IMG/VR virus record: IMGVR_UViG_3300021963_000316
Span: 1 to 37,740 of that record
Strand: one strand, 5' to 3'
Source of the DNA: a virus
Length of the DNA stretch: 37,740 nt
The translations under genes were made by a program, and so were the position numbers. Under the pieces are notes generated by a model. That model ran no database searches, was not told the DNA's origin, and saw nothing but the letters and a program-made list of their open reading frames with translations. Shown here piece by piece: positions 16,315 to 27,294 of this stretch (position 1 is its first letter; each line of letters opens with the position of its first letter).

Positions 16315-19300
16315 TTTAGATGAAAAAATTTTATTTCAAAGGGCTAGAAATTCACAAGGTTTACAAATAAAATCTAACCCATACAAAGCGATAGACCAGG
16401 ATTCTGAATCTAATTCTGGCGTTTTGGTTATTGACCCTAATAAGGTTGTTGATAAGTATGGGCAAATAGTTGATAGATATGTTAAACAAGAAGATTTAAC
16501 AATATACGCTTCATTAAAAGTTATTAAAAAAGCCGAAACAGCTGTTATTTCACATGCTGGTGGTGGGGTGGATGCTCAAGGTAATTCAGTACCACCGACT
16601 ATTAGTGCTAGTGAAGTATCTAAAGCTATTTATGTAAATTTTTTAAATCCGTTAAAAAACAAAAAACGAGCTGACGGGACATACGAAAGAAAAAATAAAT
16701 TCACAACAGAGTGGACTGATTTTTTCACTAGTGATTCAGCAAACGATAAGACTAGTCAAAATTACATCCTTGATTCTGAAACGTTTGGTATACATGATAT
16801 TGGTATTGCTGTTAATGCAAATCACCTACCTATAATAAAGATAACATTTACGGATGTACAAGGTAGGATGTTATTTGAACGTGGAAATGACCCCGATAGC
16901 CCATACAACGTATTTTTTACATACCCATATCCAAAATTCTATTTAACATATAAAGGTTATTTCGGTAAAGCTGTTGAAGTACCTATGTACTTACTAAAAT
17001 CAAATACTAGATTCATACCCGAGTCTGGTGATTATGAAGTAACAGCGGAATTCCAAAGCGAAATGTTTGGGTTATTCAACACATTTTTGGTTATCTACGC
17101 CTATGCGGCACCATATATGTTTATGTCAGATGGTGAGTATCTTGGGCGACAGATATTACAAAAACTATACGATGATCAAAATAGTAAAATAGAAGAATTT
17201 TTAACAAAAAGGGGTAAAGCTGACTCGTTTAAGGAATATAAAATAGATAAATGCCCAACACTATACGATCTTAGTAGAGCTGTAAAAATTATACCATCCA
17301 GTGCATTTAATGTTGGTGATAGTGATGTTGGTAAAAAAGACGAGCAGATTATAAAAATAAAATCAGCCATAGAATCCTACCAAAAATCAGTCATATCTTT
17401 TTTTGATAATCCAAGCAATTACACTGTCGATAGAAAAGTTATAACAAACTCAACGGGTAATAATGTAATTGAAAATTTAATATATAAACCAACAAAAGTT
17501 GATTTCTGTTTCACATCAAATAGAAACCCAGTTGAATTTTATAATGCTATAGATAGTTTAAATAAACTAGTTACTGAGTTAACTGAAATAGATACTTATA
17601 TGGTTGGCAAACCAAACATTGGTTATATTTCAGCAATTGATCAGTTAAAAAAATTCATTAAAGAAGATATTTTCATAACAAATGATGAATATAAAAAGCA
17701 AATAGAATCACCAAATGGTTTGCTCATAAATGATACCATGTTTTTTAACACGGGCAACCCTATTTTGGATGTTAAAGAACCCGCTAAAGTTGAATATGTT
17801 ATTCATAATTTTGACAGGGTTATTGTTGAGTTATTAAATCAGGCGTCTTATATGCAAAGCGCCATTGAGAATTTATATATTGATGAGGAAGTTACTGAAT
17901 TAGGTGTTCATTTGGGATATGAACCAAATTTAAATAACGTATTAAGGATTATAGCAAATAACATGCAAACGTTTTTAATCTTGATGGAAATCATGTCTAA
18001 AAACGGATTAAAGCAAATACAAAACGACCCGAAAAGAAGAAAAATTCATGAATCAAAAACTGGCCATATTAGTGATATGGGTGGTAAAGTGAAACAATTT
18101 AGTTCATTCCCAAATTACTATAAAACGGTTAAAAGAACATTGAGTACGGATAATAAAATCGTGGATCAAAAAGTATTGGCTTACCCTGGGATTGATGCGT
18201 CAAACCAAGATTGGTTTGAAGTTTTATTTGTTGAAGAGATATACAAGGCGTTAGAAACAATAAAAGATATCGCTAATCCAAAGGCACTTAACACAATAGA
18301 AAAAAAATTCACATCAATGCTAACAATATTTGGCTTAGGTGAATTGGATTTGGATGCGTATAGAAATAAAAAAACAGCAACAGCTATACTAAGTGAGGCT
18401 ATATCAAAGTACTTGTTATATACAAATTATTCTGGTATAATGTATCGTGGTGTTGACACCACAACAATGGATCAAATCGGTTTGAGTATTGCTCAATTTG
18501 AGATTGACACGATGAATAAGACGATATTCAGCCCATCATCAACAGATGATAATAGTCGAATAAGGTTAGACGCTTTTGATTTTGTTAAAAACAAAGATAC
18601 ATTTGTTGACCCAGCGGCAACGGGGATAAAAAATTCAAAATCTAGTAACGTTTCAGTTAAATACACTAATTTGGGTAATTTAGCAATAAATGGAATAAAT
18701 GCACAATTTAACGGATCAAAAGATAGCCCATCAACAATAACACCTGGTGACGGTGATTCATATGGTACAATTAGCATATACTCAAAACTAAAAGAATTTG
18801 TAAATAACGAATCGGAATTATATGGTAAAAAGTACACTAAAAGTGAATTAGAAACAATTATTAATAACAGAAAAACTTACATTAAAAACTCAATTCAGAA
18901 TGAGCTTTTATATCAAAATATAGCATTTACAAAAGTTGGTAATCCGTTAAAATATTCTGTGATAAACCCAGATGGTAGATCTGATGAACTTACTATGCTT
19001 AATGTATATCCAGATATTAGATCGAGCACCGCATATTATTCTGATATTGCAAAGAGTGGTAATTTTGATGTTATTAATTCATCATTAACGGCTATATCTG
19101 AATCAAATTATGATAATAACCCATTCCAAGGTTTATTTAAAAATTTAAATGAAAAACTAAAAACAGATGCGTTATTAAATTCTGATGTTACAAGAAATGT
19201 CGCTATGGGTAAATCAACCGTACCAGCTTTAACGCACAATACAAAAAACGATGAGATAGCAACTGACGGTATAGCTACACCATTTGGTAAAGTAACCAAA

Positions 19301-19339
19301 CCGTCAACTAATTACAAAAGATTATTTAACGAATTATAA
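16304..19339 (+). CDS. Large tail/baseplate structural protein (1011 aa)
   Basis: I do not recognise a named family. The best-formed region is at about residues 163-256: HDIGIAVNANHLPIIKITFTD, then a ..VFFTYPYPKFYLTYKGYFG.. segment, a VEVPMYLLKS strand and a final DYEVTAEFQSEMFGLFN stretch. That pattern of alternating beta strands resembles beta-barrel domains of phage baseplate or hub proteins. The rest is charged and mixed helical, without catalytic motifs, signal peptide or membrane segments. It overlaps the gp53-like gene by 11 nt and ends exactly one base before the next ATG (TAA then ATG at 19340), so translation is likely coupled. A baseplate role follows from context; which subunit it represents cannot be told from the sequence. 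Confidence 0.6.
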   Translation: MASNLDEKILFQRARNSQGLQIKSNPYKAIDQDSESNSGVLVIDPNKVVDKYGQIVDRYVKQEDLTIYASLKVIKKAETAVISHAGGGVDAQGNSVPPTISASEVSKAIYVNFLNPLKNKKRADGTYERKNKFTTEWTDFFTSDSANDKTSQNYILDSETFGIHDIGIAVNANHLPIIKITFTDVQGRMLFERGNDPDSPYNVFFTYPYPKFYLTYKGYFGKAVEVPMYLLKSNTRFIPESGDYEVTAEFQSEMFGLFNTFLVIYAYAAPYMFMSDGEYLGRQILQKLYDDQNSKIEEFLTKRGKADSFKEYKIDKCPTLYDLSRAVKIIPSSAFNVGDSDVGKKDEQIIKIKSAIESYQKSVISFFDNPSNYTVDRKVITNSTGNNVIENLIYKPTKVDFCFTSNRNPVEFYNAIDSLNKLVTELTEIDTYMVGKPNIGYISAIDQLKKFIKEDIFITNDEYKKQIESPNGLLINDTMFFNTGNPILDVKEPAKVEYVIHNFDRVIVELLNQASYMQSAIENLYIDEEVTELGVHLGYEPNLNNVLRIIANNMQTFLILMEIMSKNGLKQIQNDPKRRKIHESKTGHISDMGGKVKQFSSFPNYYKTVKRTLSTDNKIVDQKVLAYPGIDASNQDWFEVLFVEEIYKALETIKDIANPKALNTIEKKFTSMLTIFGLGELDLDAYRNKKTATAILSEAISKYLLYTNYSGIMYRGVDTTTMDQIGLSIAQFEIDTMNKTIFSPSSTDDNSRIRLDAFDFVKNKDTFVDPAATGIKNSKSSNVSVKYTNLGNLAINGINAQFNGSKDSPSTITPGDGDSYGTISIYSKLKEFVNNESELYGKKYTKSELETIINNRKTYIKNSIQNELLYQNIAFTKVGNPLKYSVINPDGRSDELTMLNVYPDIRSSTAYYSDIAKSGNFDVINSSLTAISESNYDNNPFQGLFKNLNEKLKTDALLNSDVTRNVAMGKSTVPALTHNTKNDEIATDGIATPFGKVTKPSTNYKRLFNEL

Positions 19340-22300
19340 ATGGCAACAGCAGTAGAAACAGCACTTAATGAGTATTTAAGCACAACAAGTAGTTTAGAAA
19401 CCGACCGAATACTTGGTTATTACGGTGTTGGGGATGAGAATAAAATTTTAATTAGCGGTGACCAAACCGCTTTAGGTAATTTCTATACCCTTAAAGGTTC
19501 TGAAAAATATAGCTGTGATGTTAAAAATATTTTAAATACACATGCGTTACCATATTCATTTACATTAAGCGCAACAAAAAACAATAATACAACATTTCCT
19601 GAAGTTGCTATGATGTTTATAAAAACATACATAAAGCAATTATTACCGTATGGTCATATTAAACCAAATGATCTATACAAAGTATTCAATAGAAACCAAG
19701 AATTAGTTGAATTACCATATCCCGTTGTTTTATATTTAGGCGGTTTGCATTACTTTTTGCAAAATGTCCCAAACACATCAAAAATATTAGAAAATGGTGA
19801 TTTATTTAATGTAACTAATGGTATACCACAAAAATATGAACTAGGTAAAACAAAAATAACTAGTAGTGAAGATTTATATGAGTTAAATATACTTAGTCGA
19901 ATGGGACTAACTTATGCCACAGATGAAAGTACAGGTATTGGTAATAGCGGGACAACAACGCAAGTATACGAAAGATTATATGCGCCATCGATGAAAGTTT
20001 TAAATAGATCGTTATATGATTTAAATAGTGGTGATGATACTTATTTTAGTGGTTATTTTAATATAAAAACCAGCGCTGATGGTGAACAAACTAGCACTGA
20101 GATACCATTTAAAACAATCATGCCAGCTGTTGGGTTTGGTATACAAAATAGATTTTTGAATCACTATAATAAAATAATGTTTGGTGATTATTTAAATGGC
20201 ACAAAAGATTTGTTGGAAGATGGGCAACCACATTCGGTTATTGGTGCGTTTTGCGGTATTAGCAAACCAATTAAAACATATAAATCGTATGACATGGAAT
20301 TTACCGCATTTTATAGAAATTTGCATGTTGGTGCTTTTAGTTATAAAGTTGATGACTTAGTTACGGAACTAGATAATGTAACTAAGGGTGTTAAAACAAC
20401 ATATGTTGGAATACACCCATTTGGATCCACATCCACTACACAAGACATTAAGCCAGATTTTTATATTGATGAAAAGGTGTATGTTGCGGCACAAGACAAT
20501 ACATATGTCCACAACCCAATGAGAGCTGAGTTAGAGAAAAAAGATGACCCACTTGATTCATTTTTGTCCGATGATTTTCCAATGAGCAAGATAATACAAG
20601 CGTTTGTAACATATAGTAAATTAAAAGCGATTTATTTAAATAAAACTATTGGTAATAAAGCTGAACTAACTGAAGCGTTAAGAAAATTATGTTCAGTTAA
20701 AAACATTGAGTCTGTTTTTAATAAAGATAAAAAAGCTAAAGGGCAACACGAGATTTCTGATTTTTACTTTTTAGTTTCTCACGTATTTTTTGCTTCATAT
20801 AAAAAAGTGGTGCAGAATCACGAAACACCAAATGGTGGTAATTACTATAGTTTAAATGCTAGATTAAATTTTGGTATGGGTGATGAATATAATGGTAGAT
20901 ACACTTATAGAAATTACCAAGACTATTGTTTAACTGGTACGTTAGATAAGATATTAAATAAGAAAATAACAAGCAAAGATGATGAGGTTTCAGCCTTAAG
21001 TGAATTCTTGAGTTATGTTTGGGGTTTAGAGAGGATTAACCTTAAACCAGAATTTAATAAAGTTGGTGGCGGTACAGACATGAAAGCGGTATATGCGTTA
21101 TATCCTTCATCTGGCGGTGGTATAACACCATTATCATTAATTAGATCAACCGAAGGTTCTTTAGATATAAGATTTAATAATTATGTTGATAATGATTTTA
21201 AATTAGGTACCAACGCAAATAACTCAGCCTTACACACATTATTATATAAAAACCCAAATTCAAATCAAACCAGAGACTACATGAAGGTTGATAAAATTAG
21301 TGGTACACTTGGTGATGATATGGTTGGCGGTGCTCCGTATTTTAGTATTGGCGGTGGTAAGGGTTATGGTGAAGGACCTAAAAGTAGAATTACTAATTTT
21401 ATTGATGAAGATGCGTTAAATAAATTTGATAAATTATTATCAAAAAATAATGTTAGTAAGTACAATAAAAATTTTAAATTCAGCGATAACCCATTATCAC
21501 ATAAATATTATGTTGAACCATCATATGATACAAACACTTTTTTATCACGTGGGTTTGATAATATTGAGGTTTTAAAAAATACAACAAGATTTTTTTGGTT
21601 TGACCCAACAATGTACGGGATTGACCTTAAACCACAATACAAAGTTGATAATAATTTAAACGCAACCATTCCAGATTTATCACTCGAAAATGGTGTTGAT
21701 AAAATGATAAGTAGTTTTGGTGAAAAAGATTACTTCAGCCTTAACATGGTTTCCGTTTTCACTTCTGGTGATTATGAAAAACTTAAAGAACAATATTTCT
21801 TTGAACAATATACGTTAACAAATTTAATGGATTCATTAGATTTTGAAAAGCTGGATAAATTTAAAGATTTATTTATTGATTTTTCAAAATTAAATGGTAA
21901 GTCAAGTGCGATATATAATGAAGCTAACCACACATTAAGATCTTTAATGTTATCATCATCATGTATAACATATGATGATTTTGAAGATGTTAGTTTTGCT
22001 GGTAAAACGTGGTCTAAAGATGAGATCAACCTGATGTTAATCGGTAACTCTTTATTTCAGTATGAGTTTTTATCTGAAAGTGGTATATCAAATATATTAA
22101 ATTATAGTTTATCCAAAGCCCAATATAAAATAACAAATAATGTTATTGATGAATTTTGCTCATCGTTAGTCACAGTCGCAAATTTCTCACCAAGCACACC
22201 AATAGCAACCGATAAAAATGGTGTGTCATCATTACATAGAGTTATTGGGGTACCAGAAATTTTATTCTCAAATAGACCATCATATGATGAAATTTTAACA

Positions 22301-22708
22301 TTACTCGAAAAGACAACGGATGATGATAAAAATAAAATGGGTGTTTATTTTGCAAGAAAAATATTATTTGGGGATCAATACATTGACCCATTTACGGCAT
22401 TATCAAAAGACGAATTAACAACTTTAGGTAATTTAAATTACAAATATTTACTTAATAAACTATATACATATAAGAAATTCGATGGTGATTTAAATGAGTT
22501 ATATAAAAAGATAGTTATAAACTTTTTTGAATTATTAAATGTTAAATTTACAACAGAAAGATATAAACAATTACATAGATTGATTAGAACATATGTTTAC
22601 AGAATATTAAAAAATAACGATATATTGAATGAAAAATCACTTTCAAATAATGAAAGATACCTTTATCAAGTTTTTCCTCAATTTAAAACAGATTTTAATA
22701 TAGGATAA
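19340..22708 (+). CDS. Large tail/baseplate protein of unknown family (1122 aa)
   Basis: The protein has no motif that I recognise. It is rich in Asn, Lys, Tyr and Phe with many short beta-like stretches, for example LPYPVVLYLGGLHYFL near residue 130 and a DEYNGRYTYRNYQDYCL segment near 515. A Gly-rich patch (GGAPYFSIGGGKGYGEG) lies near 665-680. No signal peptide, membrane helix or enzyme signature is apparent. It lies between the 1011-aa structural protein and the hub, with its stop overlapping the hub ATG by one base (TAATG at 22706-22710). Unbroken coupling from 8436 to 27294 argues that it is made with, and assembled into, the same tail-tip complex. Receptor-binding or wedge function is possible but not shown. 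Confidence 0.6.
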   Translation: MATAVETALNEYLSTTSSLETDRILGYYGVGDENKILISGDQTALGNFYTLKGSEKYSCDVKNILNTHALPYSFTLSATKNNNTTFPEVAMMFIKTYIKQLLPYGHIKPNDLYKVFNRNQELVELPYPVVLYLGGLHYFLQNVPNTSKILENGDLFNVTNGIPQKYELGKTKITSSEDLYELNILSRMGLTYATDESTGIGNSGTTTQVYERLYAPSMKVLNRSLYDLNSGDDTYFSGYFNIKTSADGEQTSTEIPFKTIMPAVGFGIQNRFLNHYNKIMFGDYLNGTKDLLEDGQPHSVIGAFCGISKPIKTYKSYDMEFTAFYRNLHVGAFSYKVDDLVTELDNVTKGVKTTYVGIHPFGSTSTTQDIKPDFYIDEKVYVAAQDNTYVHNPMRAELEKKDDPLDSFLSDDFPMSKIIQAFVTYSKLKAIYLNKTIGNKAELTEALRKLCSVKNIESVFNKDKKAKGQHEISDFYFLVSHVFFASYKKVVQNHETPNGGNYYSLNARLNFGMGDEYNGRYTYRNYQDYCLTGTLDKILNKKITSKDDEVSALSEFLSYVWGLERINLKPEFNKVGGGTDMKAVYALYPSSGGGITPLSLIRSTEGSLDIRFNNYVDNDFKLGTNANNSALHTLLYKNPNSNQTRDYMKVDKISGTLGDDMVGGAPYFSIGGGKGYGEGPKSRITNFIDEDALNKFDKLLSKNNVSKYNKNFKFSDNPLSHKYYVEPSYDTNTFLSRGFDNIEVLKNTTRFFWFDPTMYGIDLKPQYKVDNNLNATIPDLSLENGVDKMISSFGEKDYFSLNMVSVFTSGDYEKLKEQYFFEQYTLTNLMDSLDFEKLDKFKDLFIDFSKLNGKSSAIYNEANHTLRSLMLSSSCITYDDFEDVSFAGKTWSKDEINLMLIGNSLFQYEFLSESGISNILNYSLSKAQYKITNNVIDEFCSSLVTVANFSPSTPIATDKNGVSSLHRVIGVPEILFSNRPSYDEILTLLEKTTDDDKNKMGVYFARKILFGDQYIDPFTALSKDELTTLGNLNYKYLLNKLYTYKKFDGDLNELYKKIVINFFELLNVKFTTERYKQLHRLIRTYVYRILKNNDILNEKSLSNNERYLYQVFPQFKTDFNIG

Positions 22709-25700
22709 TGGCTAAAGTATTATCAGATATCACCCTTAATGACAAAGCGTTTTTTAATGACTTTGCTAAAGTAACCATAGACAATAGTTTACATGGTATT
22801 AATTCGTTTTTAAATGCGCTATCCATAGAATTTTCAAATAAAATTAGTGGTGAGGGGGCGATTATGGAGCAAGCCAATAAAGTTGAATCTTATAACGATA
22901 TTAAGAAAACAACATATTACAATATCAAAACATTACACGAAATGATGAGTGGTATTGTAACAAATGATAGTGGTGCTAATTTAGATAACTATATTTCAAA
23001 CCCGAATTCGATTAATAAGATAAGAATAGACTCGGTTGATGAAATGAAATTGTTTAGTACCAGCACACCAGATTGCGACACACCTGGTTCATCAAATAGT
23101 TTCTACGATATCTATAACATATTCCAAGTTGTTGATAGAGGTAATAATGATATTGGTACAAAAGTTTTGGCGAATTTAGCCACACTTTATAAAAACTTAT
23201 ATGCGGATTTCACCAAAGAATCTATAACACCATCTGACCCAAATAATCAGAATACACAAGTAGATGTTTTAACTAAAAGTAGTATTAATAATTTATTTAG
23301 TTCGTTGGCTAGTGAAAGTGGATTCTTGTATCAACAAATACCAAATTACTTAAATGTTAATGGTTCATTACCCAATAAGCATAATGATGAGACGCTATTT
23401 GAAATTGTTGATCATATGTTTGGTACACACACAGATACAAGTTTGTTTGGTGACACATTTAATGCTGAAAGAGATGTTAAATTTGGAGGCCCAACTGGAT
23501 TACCTGGTTGTATTTTCCAATTAGGTACATTATCATCTTCACCAGATGAAGATAAAAATCAAAAAAATAATTACACAAATTCATTTTGTTTAGATCTAAA
23601 TTTAGATTCAAATAGTGAGGTTTCTGTTAATTCTGAAGATGCGCCAGATGATATATTAAAATCCAACGTAACAGCTTTTGTCGTTGATTTCGGTAAGCAA
23701 AATCAACAGATGTTTAAAAGCATTCAATTGGACACAGCTCAATTTTATGACACAGAAGAAAGTATAAAGACTTGGGTTAATTTGGTTAATGATACTGGTA
23801 CTGGACTACAAACAACAAATTTATTTCCAATATTAGAAAAGAGATCATATACTTGTAATGTGGTTTCATTGGGTAACGCAACAATACAACCATTAAGTTA
23901 CTTCTATCTAAGAAATGTACCACTTTTTCACGGAACGTATTGGATTACAAACGTAACGCACAAGTTATCACCTAATACAATGATAACTGAATTTAAAGGT
24001 GTTAGACAACCAATAGCAACTAAAGCTGATACGAGAAAAGCGTTATTAAGGCTCATAAAAGAAAAAATTAAAGACATTGAAAATGCTAACAAAGAAGCTA
24101 GCAAAGTTCAAACAGAAGGCTTACCAGACACACAAGGTACTATTAAATTCTTATCTGGATCAAATAAACCATATAAGGATTTTATACAGCAAGTTAAAGA
24201 TGGTACTGGTTATGCTCAAATAGATGGTAAAGATATTTTAGGCGCCTATATTTACTCAATCACAAGGGATAATAAGATGACAGCCGCAAACTATGGTATG
24301 ATATCTTATTTGTATAACATAGCTTCAATATATAAAGATAGTATTGATCCATCTGAAATATTACCAGCTATGGTTCAAGTTGCGATTGCAAATATGAAAT
24401 TTGTTGCTGAGAATGGTGATACTAGATTTACAGATTCAAATACATTATCATTGTCTTATTTGTTAAAAAACACTGGAGCTAATTTTTTACAAAACGATGA
24501 AATGGGTCAGTATTTGGATAATTTAACTGAATTAAGTTATTTACAAAAAAACCATAAATTACCAGCAAATACTAAAGCCTGGGATATACAAGCTAGCGGA
24601 TCTGGTGGCTCTTTTGATAAAAGTGGTGTTGATACAACACTTAAATCTACAAATACTATTACTGGATTTTCACCAGACGGTATTGATATAAGTGGCGCCA
24701 ATTTATTTTTAGACCCACAGGAAAAAAATAAATCAAATGATGTATATAGGGCAACAAATAACGTACAAACTCTTTATGACATATTCCACGCATATGACCC
24801 AACTAATTTTATTATTAATAAGATTAACACTGAAGTCACAATTGAGCAGGTACCAGACGATAAAGTTACAGCGTTAGCGGCTAAAAAACCAAGAAAGTAT
24901 GAGGATGTAAATAAGGAAGCGCCATTCATGGATTGGTTCAAATTCTTCTATAACGATAATTTTGGTGGTGATGTTGACGATACAACAATGAATCAATTAG
25001 TTAAATTCGCATTAGTTGACTCTGACGGTACTTTTAATGATGATAAATTAGCAACTTATTTATTTGGTGTCGGTAATGATTCAAATTCAGAGAGATTTAT
25101 AAAGATAAGAAATAAAGTTAAAGAGGCTAAAAAGGGTAATAATTACCAAGTCGCAATCTTTAGTGGTATAAAAATGTACAAAACGGTACAAGATATTGAA
25201 TGGGAAGGTGCTGCTGGTGATGATGTTGGTCTTAGTTTTAACGGTTCAAAGCATTGGTATGATTTTGACGCAACTACCGATGCTGGTAGTAAAGAAAACT
25301 TTAAAAAATTTGTTGATAAAGATGTTAAGAGTTTTTACGATACAGTTAACGAAGAATATGAAAAAGAAAACAAAGAAGTTACTAAATCAACCGCAGAACC
25401 AGTAAAGGTAAAATATTTGGGTGCCTATGGTTATGGTACTGGTGACACAACTGACAATGTTGCTTTCTTTAAATTCTTAAACAAAATAACACTTAGCTCT
25501 CAAGCAAAAAAATATATTGATTTAGAAATATCAACGTCAGCGGATGTTTTAGTGTCACAATCTGGTGAAAATGGTGCTGGGGAAAAAAGAGTTACATTAT
25601 TGGGTAATATGAAACGTGTGGCTGAGGCTGAACAAGCTAAATGGCGTGATAGTAGTGGTACATTAAGGAAAGAATGTGAAGAATCGGTAAAAACCTATTT

Positions 25701-27294
25701 AAACTCTTATTGGGAAGCTGTTGGCACAACACTTGAAAAAAAGGGTGGTTGTGGTGTTGCTTGGTCAGCAGCGTTTATATCATATGTTGTTAAAAATTCT
25801 GGCGCATCCGAATTCCCATATTCAGCTATGCATGCGACATATATTGTAAAATCTAGAGATAACAAAAATTCTGGTGGAACATACCCATGGTATGGTTATG
25901 ATGCTTTAACAAAAGACGCAAAAGTTGACGTTGGGGATATTGTTTGCTATTCAAACGGTGCTGGCATTAATACTAAATGGGAGGATTTTAAAAGCGATAC
26001 ACACTGTCATTGTGATGTTGTGGTTAGTATTGATGAACAAAAAAAGGCCAGAACCATAGGTGGTAACGTAAGCCAGACTGTCGGTGGTGATTCGTTACAA
26101 TTAAATGATGATTATACCATTGATATTGACCAAAGTACTGGTGGGGGTGTAAAGATATATCGTGGAGTATTAAAATATCAACCAGCCGAAGATAGCACAA
26201 CAACAGCATCTAACGATACTAAGTCAACTAAAATCAGTAATGAGGAGATGGCTCATAATCAGGTTAAAATTAAAAACATTTTAAAAAATTCAGGCTTAAC
26301 TAAAGCTCAAGCTGCTGGTGTTATGGGTAATATCCAAAAAGAAAGCGGCTTCAACCCAACGGTTAAACCATTTGCTGATTTAAATGGTTATTACTCTGTT
26401 GGTTTAATACAATGGAACGCTAGATACACACCAGATGGTGGAACTAAAGATGTTAATGTTGTTTATAAGACAATTGGAACAACTGTTGAGGAGCAGATGG
26501 ATTATTTATTAAACAAATATTCATCTTATAAAAAATATGTCAAGGAAACTGGATCCGAATCAAGCGCTTGGATGGCCGCTTATTATTTTGCTAAAACAGT
26601 TGAAGTTTGCGCTGGTTGTATTGGTGGGGTAGAGGAATATAAAACAAATAAATACCACCCATACCAAAGAAGTGAATACGCTAATGATTTCTTTAATAGG
26701 TTTAATACACAGGGCGATTCATTATATTGGGGTGATGGTGGTAATATTGCAGCATCGTCAAACCAATCAACAGCATCTAAAATAGTGGCAATTGGTGATT
26801 CATTAGCAACTGGTATAATCGCTGGATATAGTAATATTAAACGTATTAGTAGCCCACAAGAATTAGATCAGGTTGGTAAACATTTAAGCCTTGATGGTGG
26901 CGCAAATAATGGCGGTAAATCAATAATAAATCTATTAAAAGCAACAAACACAACATTCCCAGATGTGAAAACATTGATTTTATCAATCGGAGCTAATGAT
27001 TTGTGGAACTTAAGTAGCGGTTCATCAAAAGAAAAAGAATGTATTGACTTAATTAAAAAAGTATTCCCTAAAGCAAGTTATTATATTTGTAATGGTAATT
27101 ATGGTTGGGGTAATTTATCCGTAACAACAACAAATACAGCAAGTTATTGGCAAAATAAAATAAATAACTACATTAATGTATATAAAAACGCTGGATTTAC
27201 CGTTATTGGTAATGTTTCGTTATGCACAGTTCATCCAGCAAAAGGTGACGCACTGTATAACTCAATGGACTCAAAATTAAAAAGTTTTGCTTAA
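22708..27294 (+). CDS. Multidomain tail hub with DUF2272-like, lysozyme and SGNH esterase domains
   Basis: Domains of this 1528-aa protein, in order: a hub-like region at ~375-435 (ILEKRSYTCNVVSLGNATIQ, then YFYLRNVPLFHGTYWITNVT and a FKGVRQP end), as in gp27-type hubs. A DUF2272/CHAP-like domain at ~980-1155 has GVAWSAAFISYVV, FPYSAMHATYI and a D-V-GDIV strand. A Phage_lysozyme2-like domain at ~1177-1331 has AAGVMGNIQKESGFNP, probable catalytic E1212 and SVGLIQWN. An SGNH/GDSL hydrolase at ~1355-1528 has GDSLATG (S1365), GANDLW (N1430) and VHP (H1509). The hub tip reaches the periplasm after sheath contraction, where these domains could cut peptidoglycan bonds and remove acyl groups. The usual SGNH Asp three residues before the His is Cys here. 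The start overlaps the upstream stop (TAATG). Family calls rest on motifs read by eye. Confidence 0.82.
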   Translation: MAKVLSDITLNDKAFFNDFAKVTIDNSLHGINSFLNALSIEFSNKISGEGAIMEQANKVESYNDIKKTTYYNIKTLHEMMSGIVTNDSGANLDNYISNPNSINKIRIDSVDEMKLFSTSTPDCDTPGSSNSFYDIYNIFQVVDRGNNDIGTKVLANLATLYKNLYADFTKESITPSDPNNQNTQVDVLTKSSINNLFSSLASESGFLYQQIPNYLNVNGSLPNKHNDETLFEIVDHMFGTHTDTSLFGDTFNAERDVKFGGPTGLPGCIFQLGTLSSSPDEDKNQKNNYTNSFCLDLNLDSNSEVSVNSEDAPDDILKSNVTAFVVDFGKQNQQMFKSIQLDTAQFYDTEESIKTWVNLVNDTGTGLQTTNLFPILEKRSYTCNVVSLGNATIQPLSYFYLRNVPLFHGTYWITNVTHKLSPNTMITEFKGVRQPIATKADTRKALLRLIKEKIKDIENANKEASKVQTEGLPDTQGTIKFLSGSNKPYKDFIQQVKDGTGYAQIDGKDILGAYIYSITRDNKMTAANYGMISYLYNIASIYKDSIDPSEILPAMVQVAIANMKFVAENGDTRFTDSNTLSLSYLLKNTGANFLQNDEMGQYLDNLTELSYLQKNHKLPANTKAWDIQASGSGGSFDKSGVDTTLKSTNTITGFSPDGIDISGANLFLDPQEKNKSNDVYRATNNVQTLYDIFHAYDPTNFIINKINTEVTIEQVPDDKVTALAAKKPRKYEDVNKEAPFMDWFKFFYNDNFGGDVDDTTMNQLVKFALVDSDGTFNDDKLATYLFGVGNDSNSERFIKIRNKVKEAKKGNNYQVAIFSGIKMYKTVQDIEWEGAAGDDVGLSFNGSKHWYDFDATTDAGSKENFKKFVDKDVKSFYDTVNEEYEKENKEVTKSTAEPVKVKYLGAYGYGTGDTTDNVAFFKFLNKITLSSQAKKYIDLEISTSADVLVSQSGENGAGEKRVTLLGNMKRVAEAEQAKWRDSSGTLRKECEESVKTYLNSYWEAVGTTLEKKGGCGVAWSAAFISYVVKNSGASEFPYSAMHATYIVKSRDNKNSGGTYPWYGYDALTKDAKVDVGDIVCYSNGAGINTKWEDFKSDTHCHCDVVVSIDEQKKARTIGGNVSQTVGGDSLQLNDDYTIDIDQSTGGGVKIYRGVLKYQPAEDSTTTASNDTKSTKISNEEMAHNQVKIKNILKNSGLTKAQAAGVMGNIQKESGFNPTVKPFADLNGYYSVGLIQWNARYTPDGGTKDVNVVYKTIGTTVEEQMDYLLNKYSSYKKYVKETGSESSAWMAAYYFAKTVEVCAGCIGGVEEYKTNKYHPYQRSEYANDFFNRFNTQGDSLYWGDGGNIAASSNQSTASKIVAIGDSLATGIIAGYSNIKRISSPQELDQVGKHLSLDGGANNGGKSIINLLKATNTTFPDVKTLILSIGANDLWNLSSGSSKEKECIDLIKKVFPKASYYICNGNYGWGNLSVTTTNTASYWQNKINNYINVYKNAGFTVIGNVSLCTVHPAKGDALYNSMDSKLKSFA

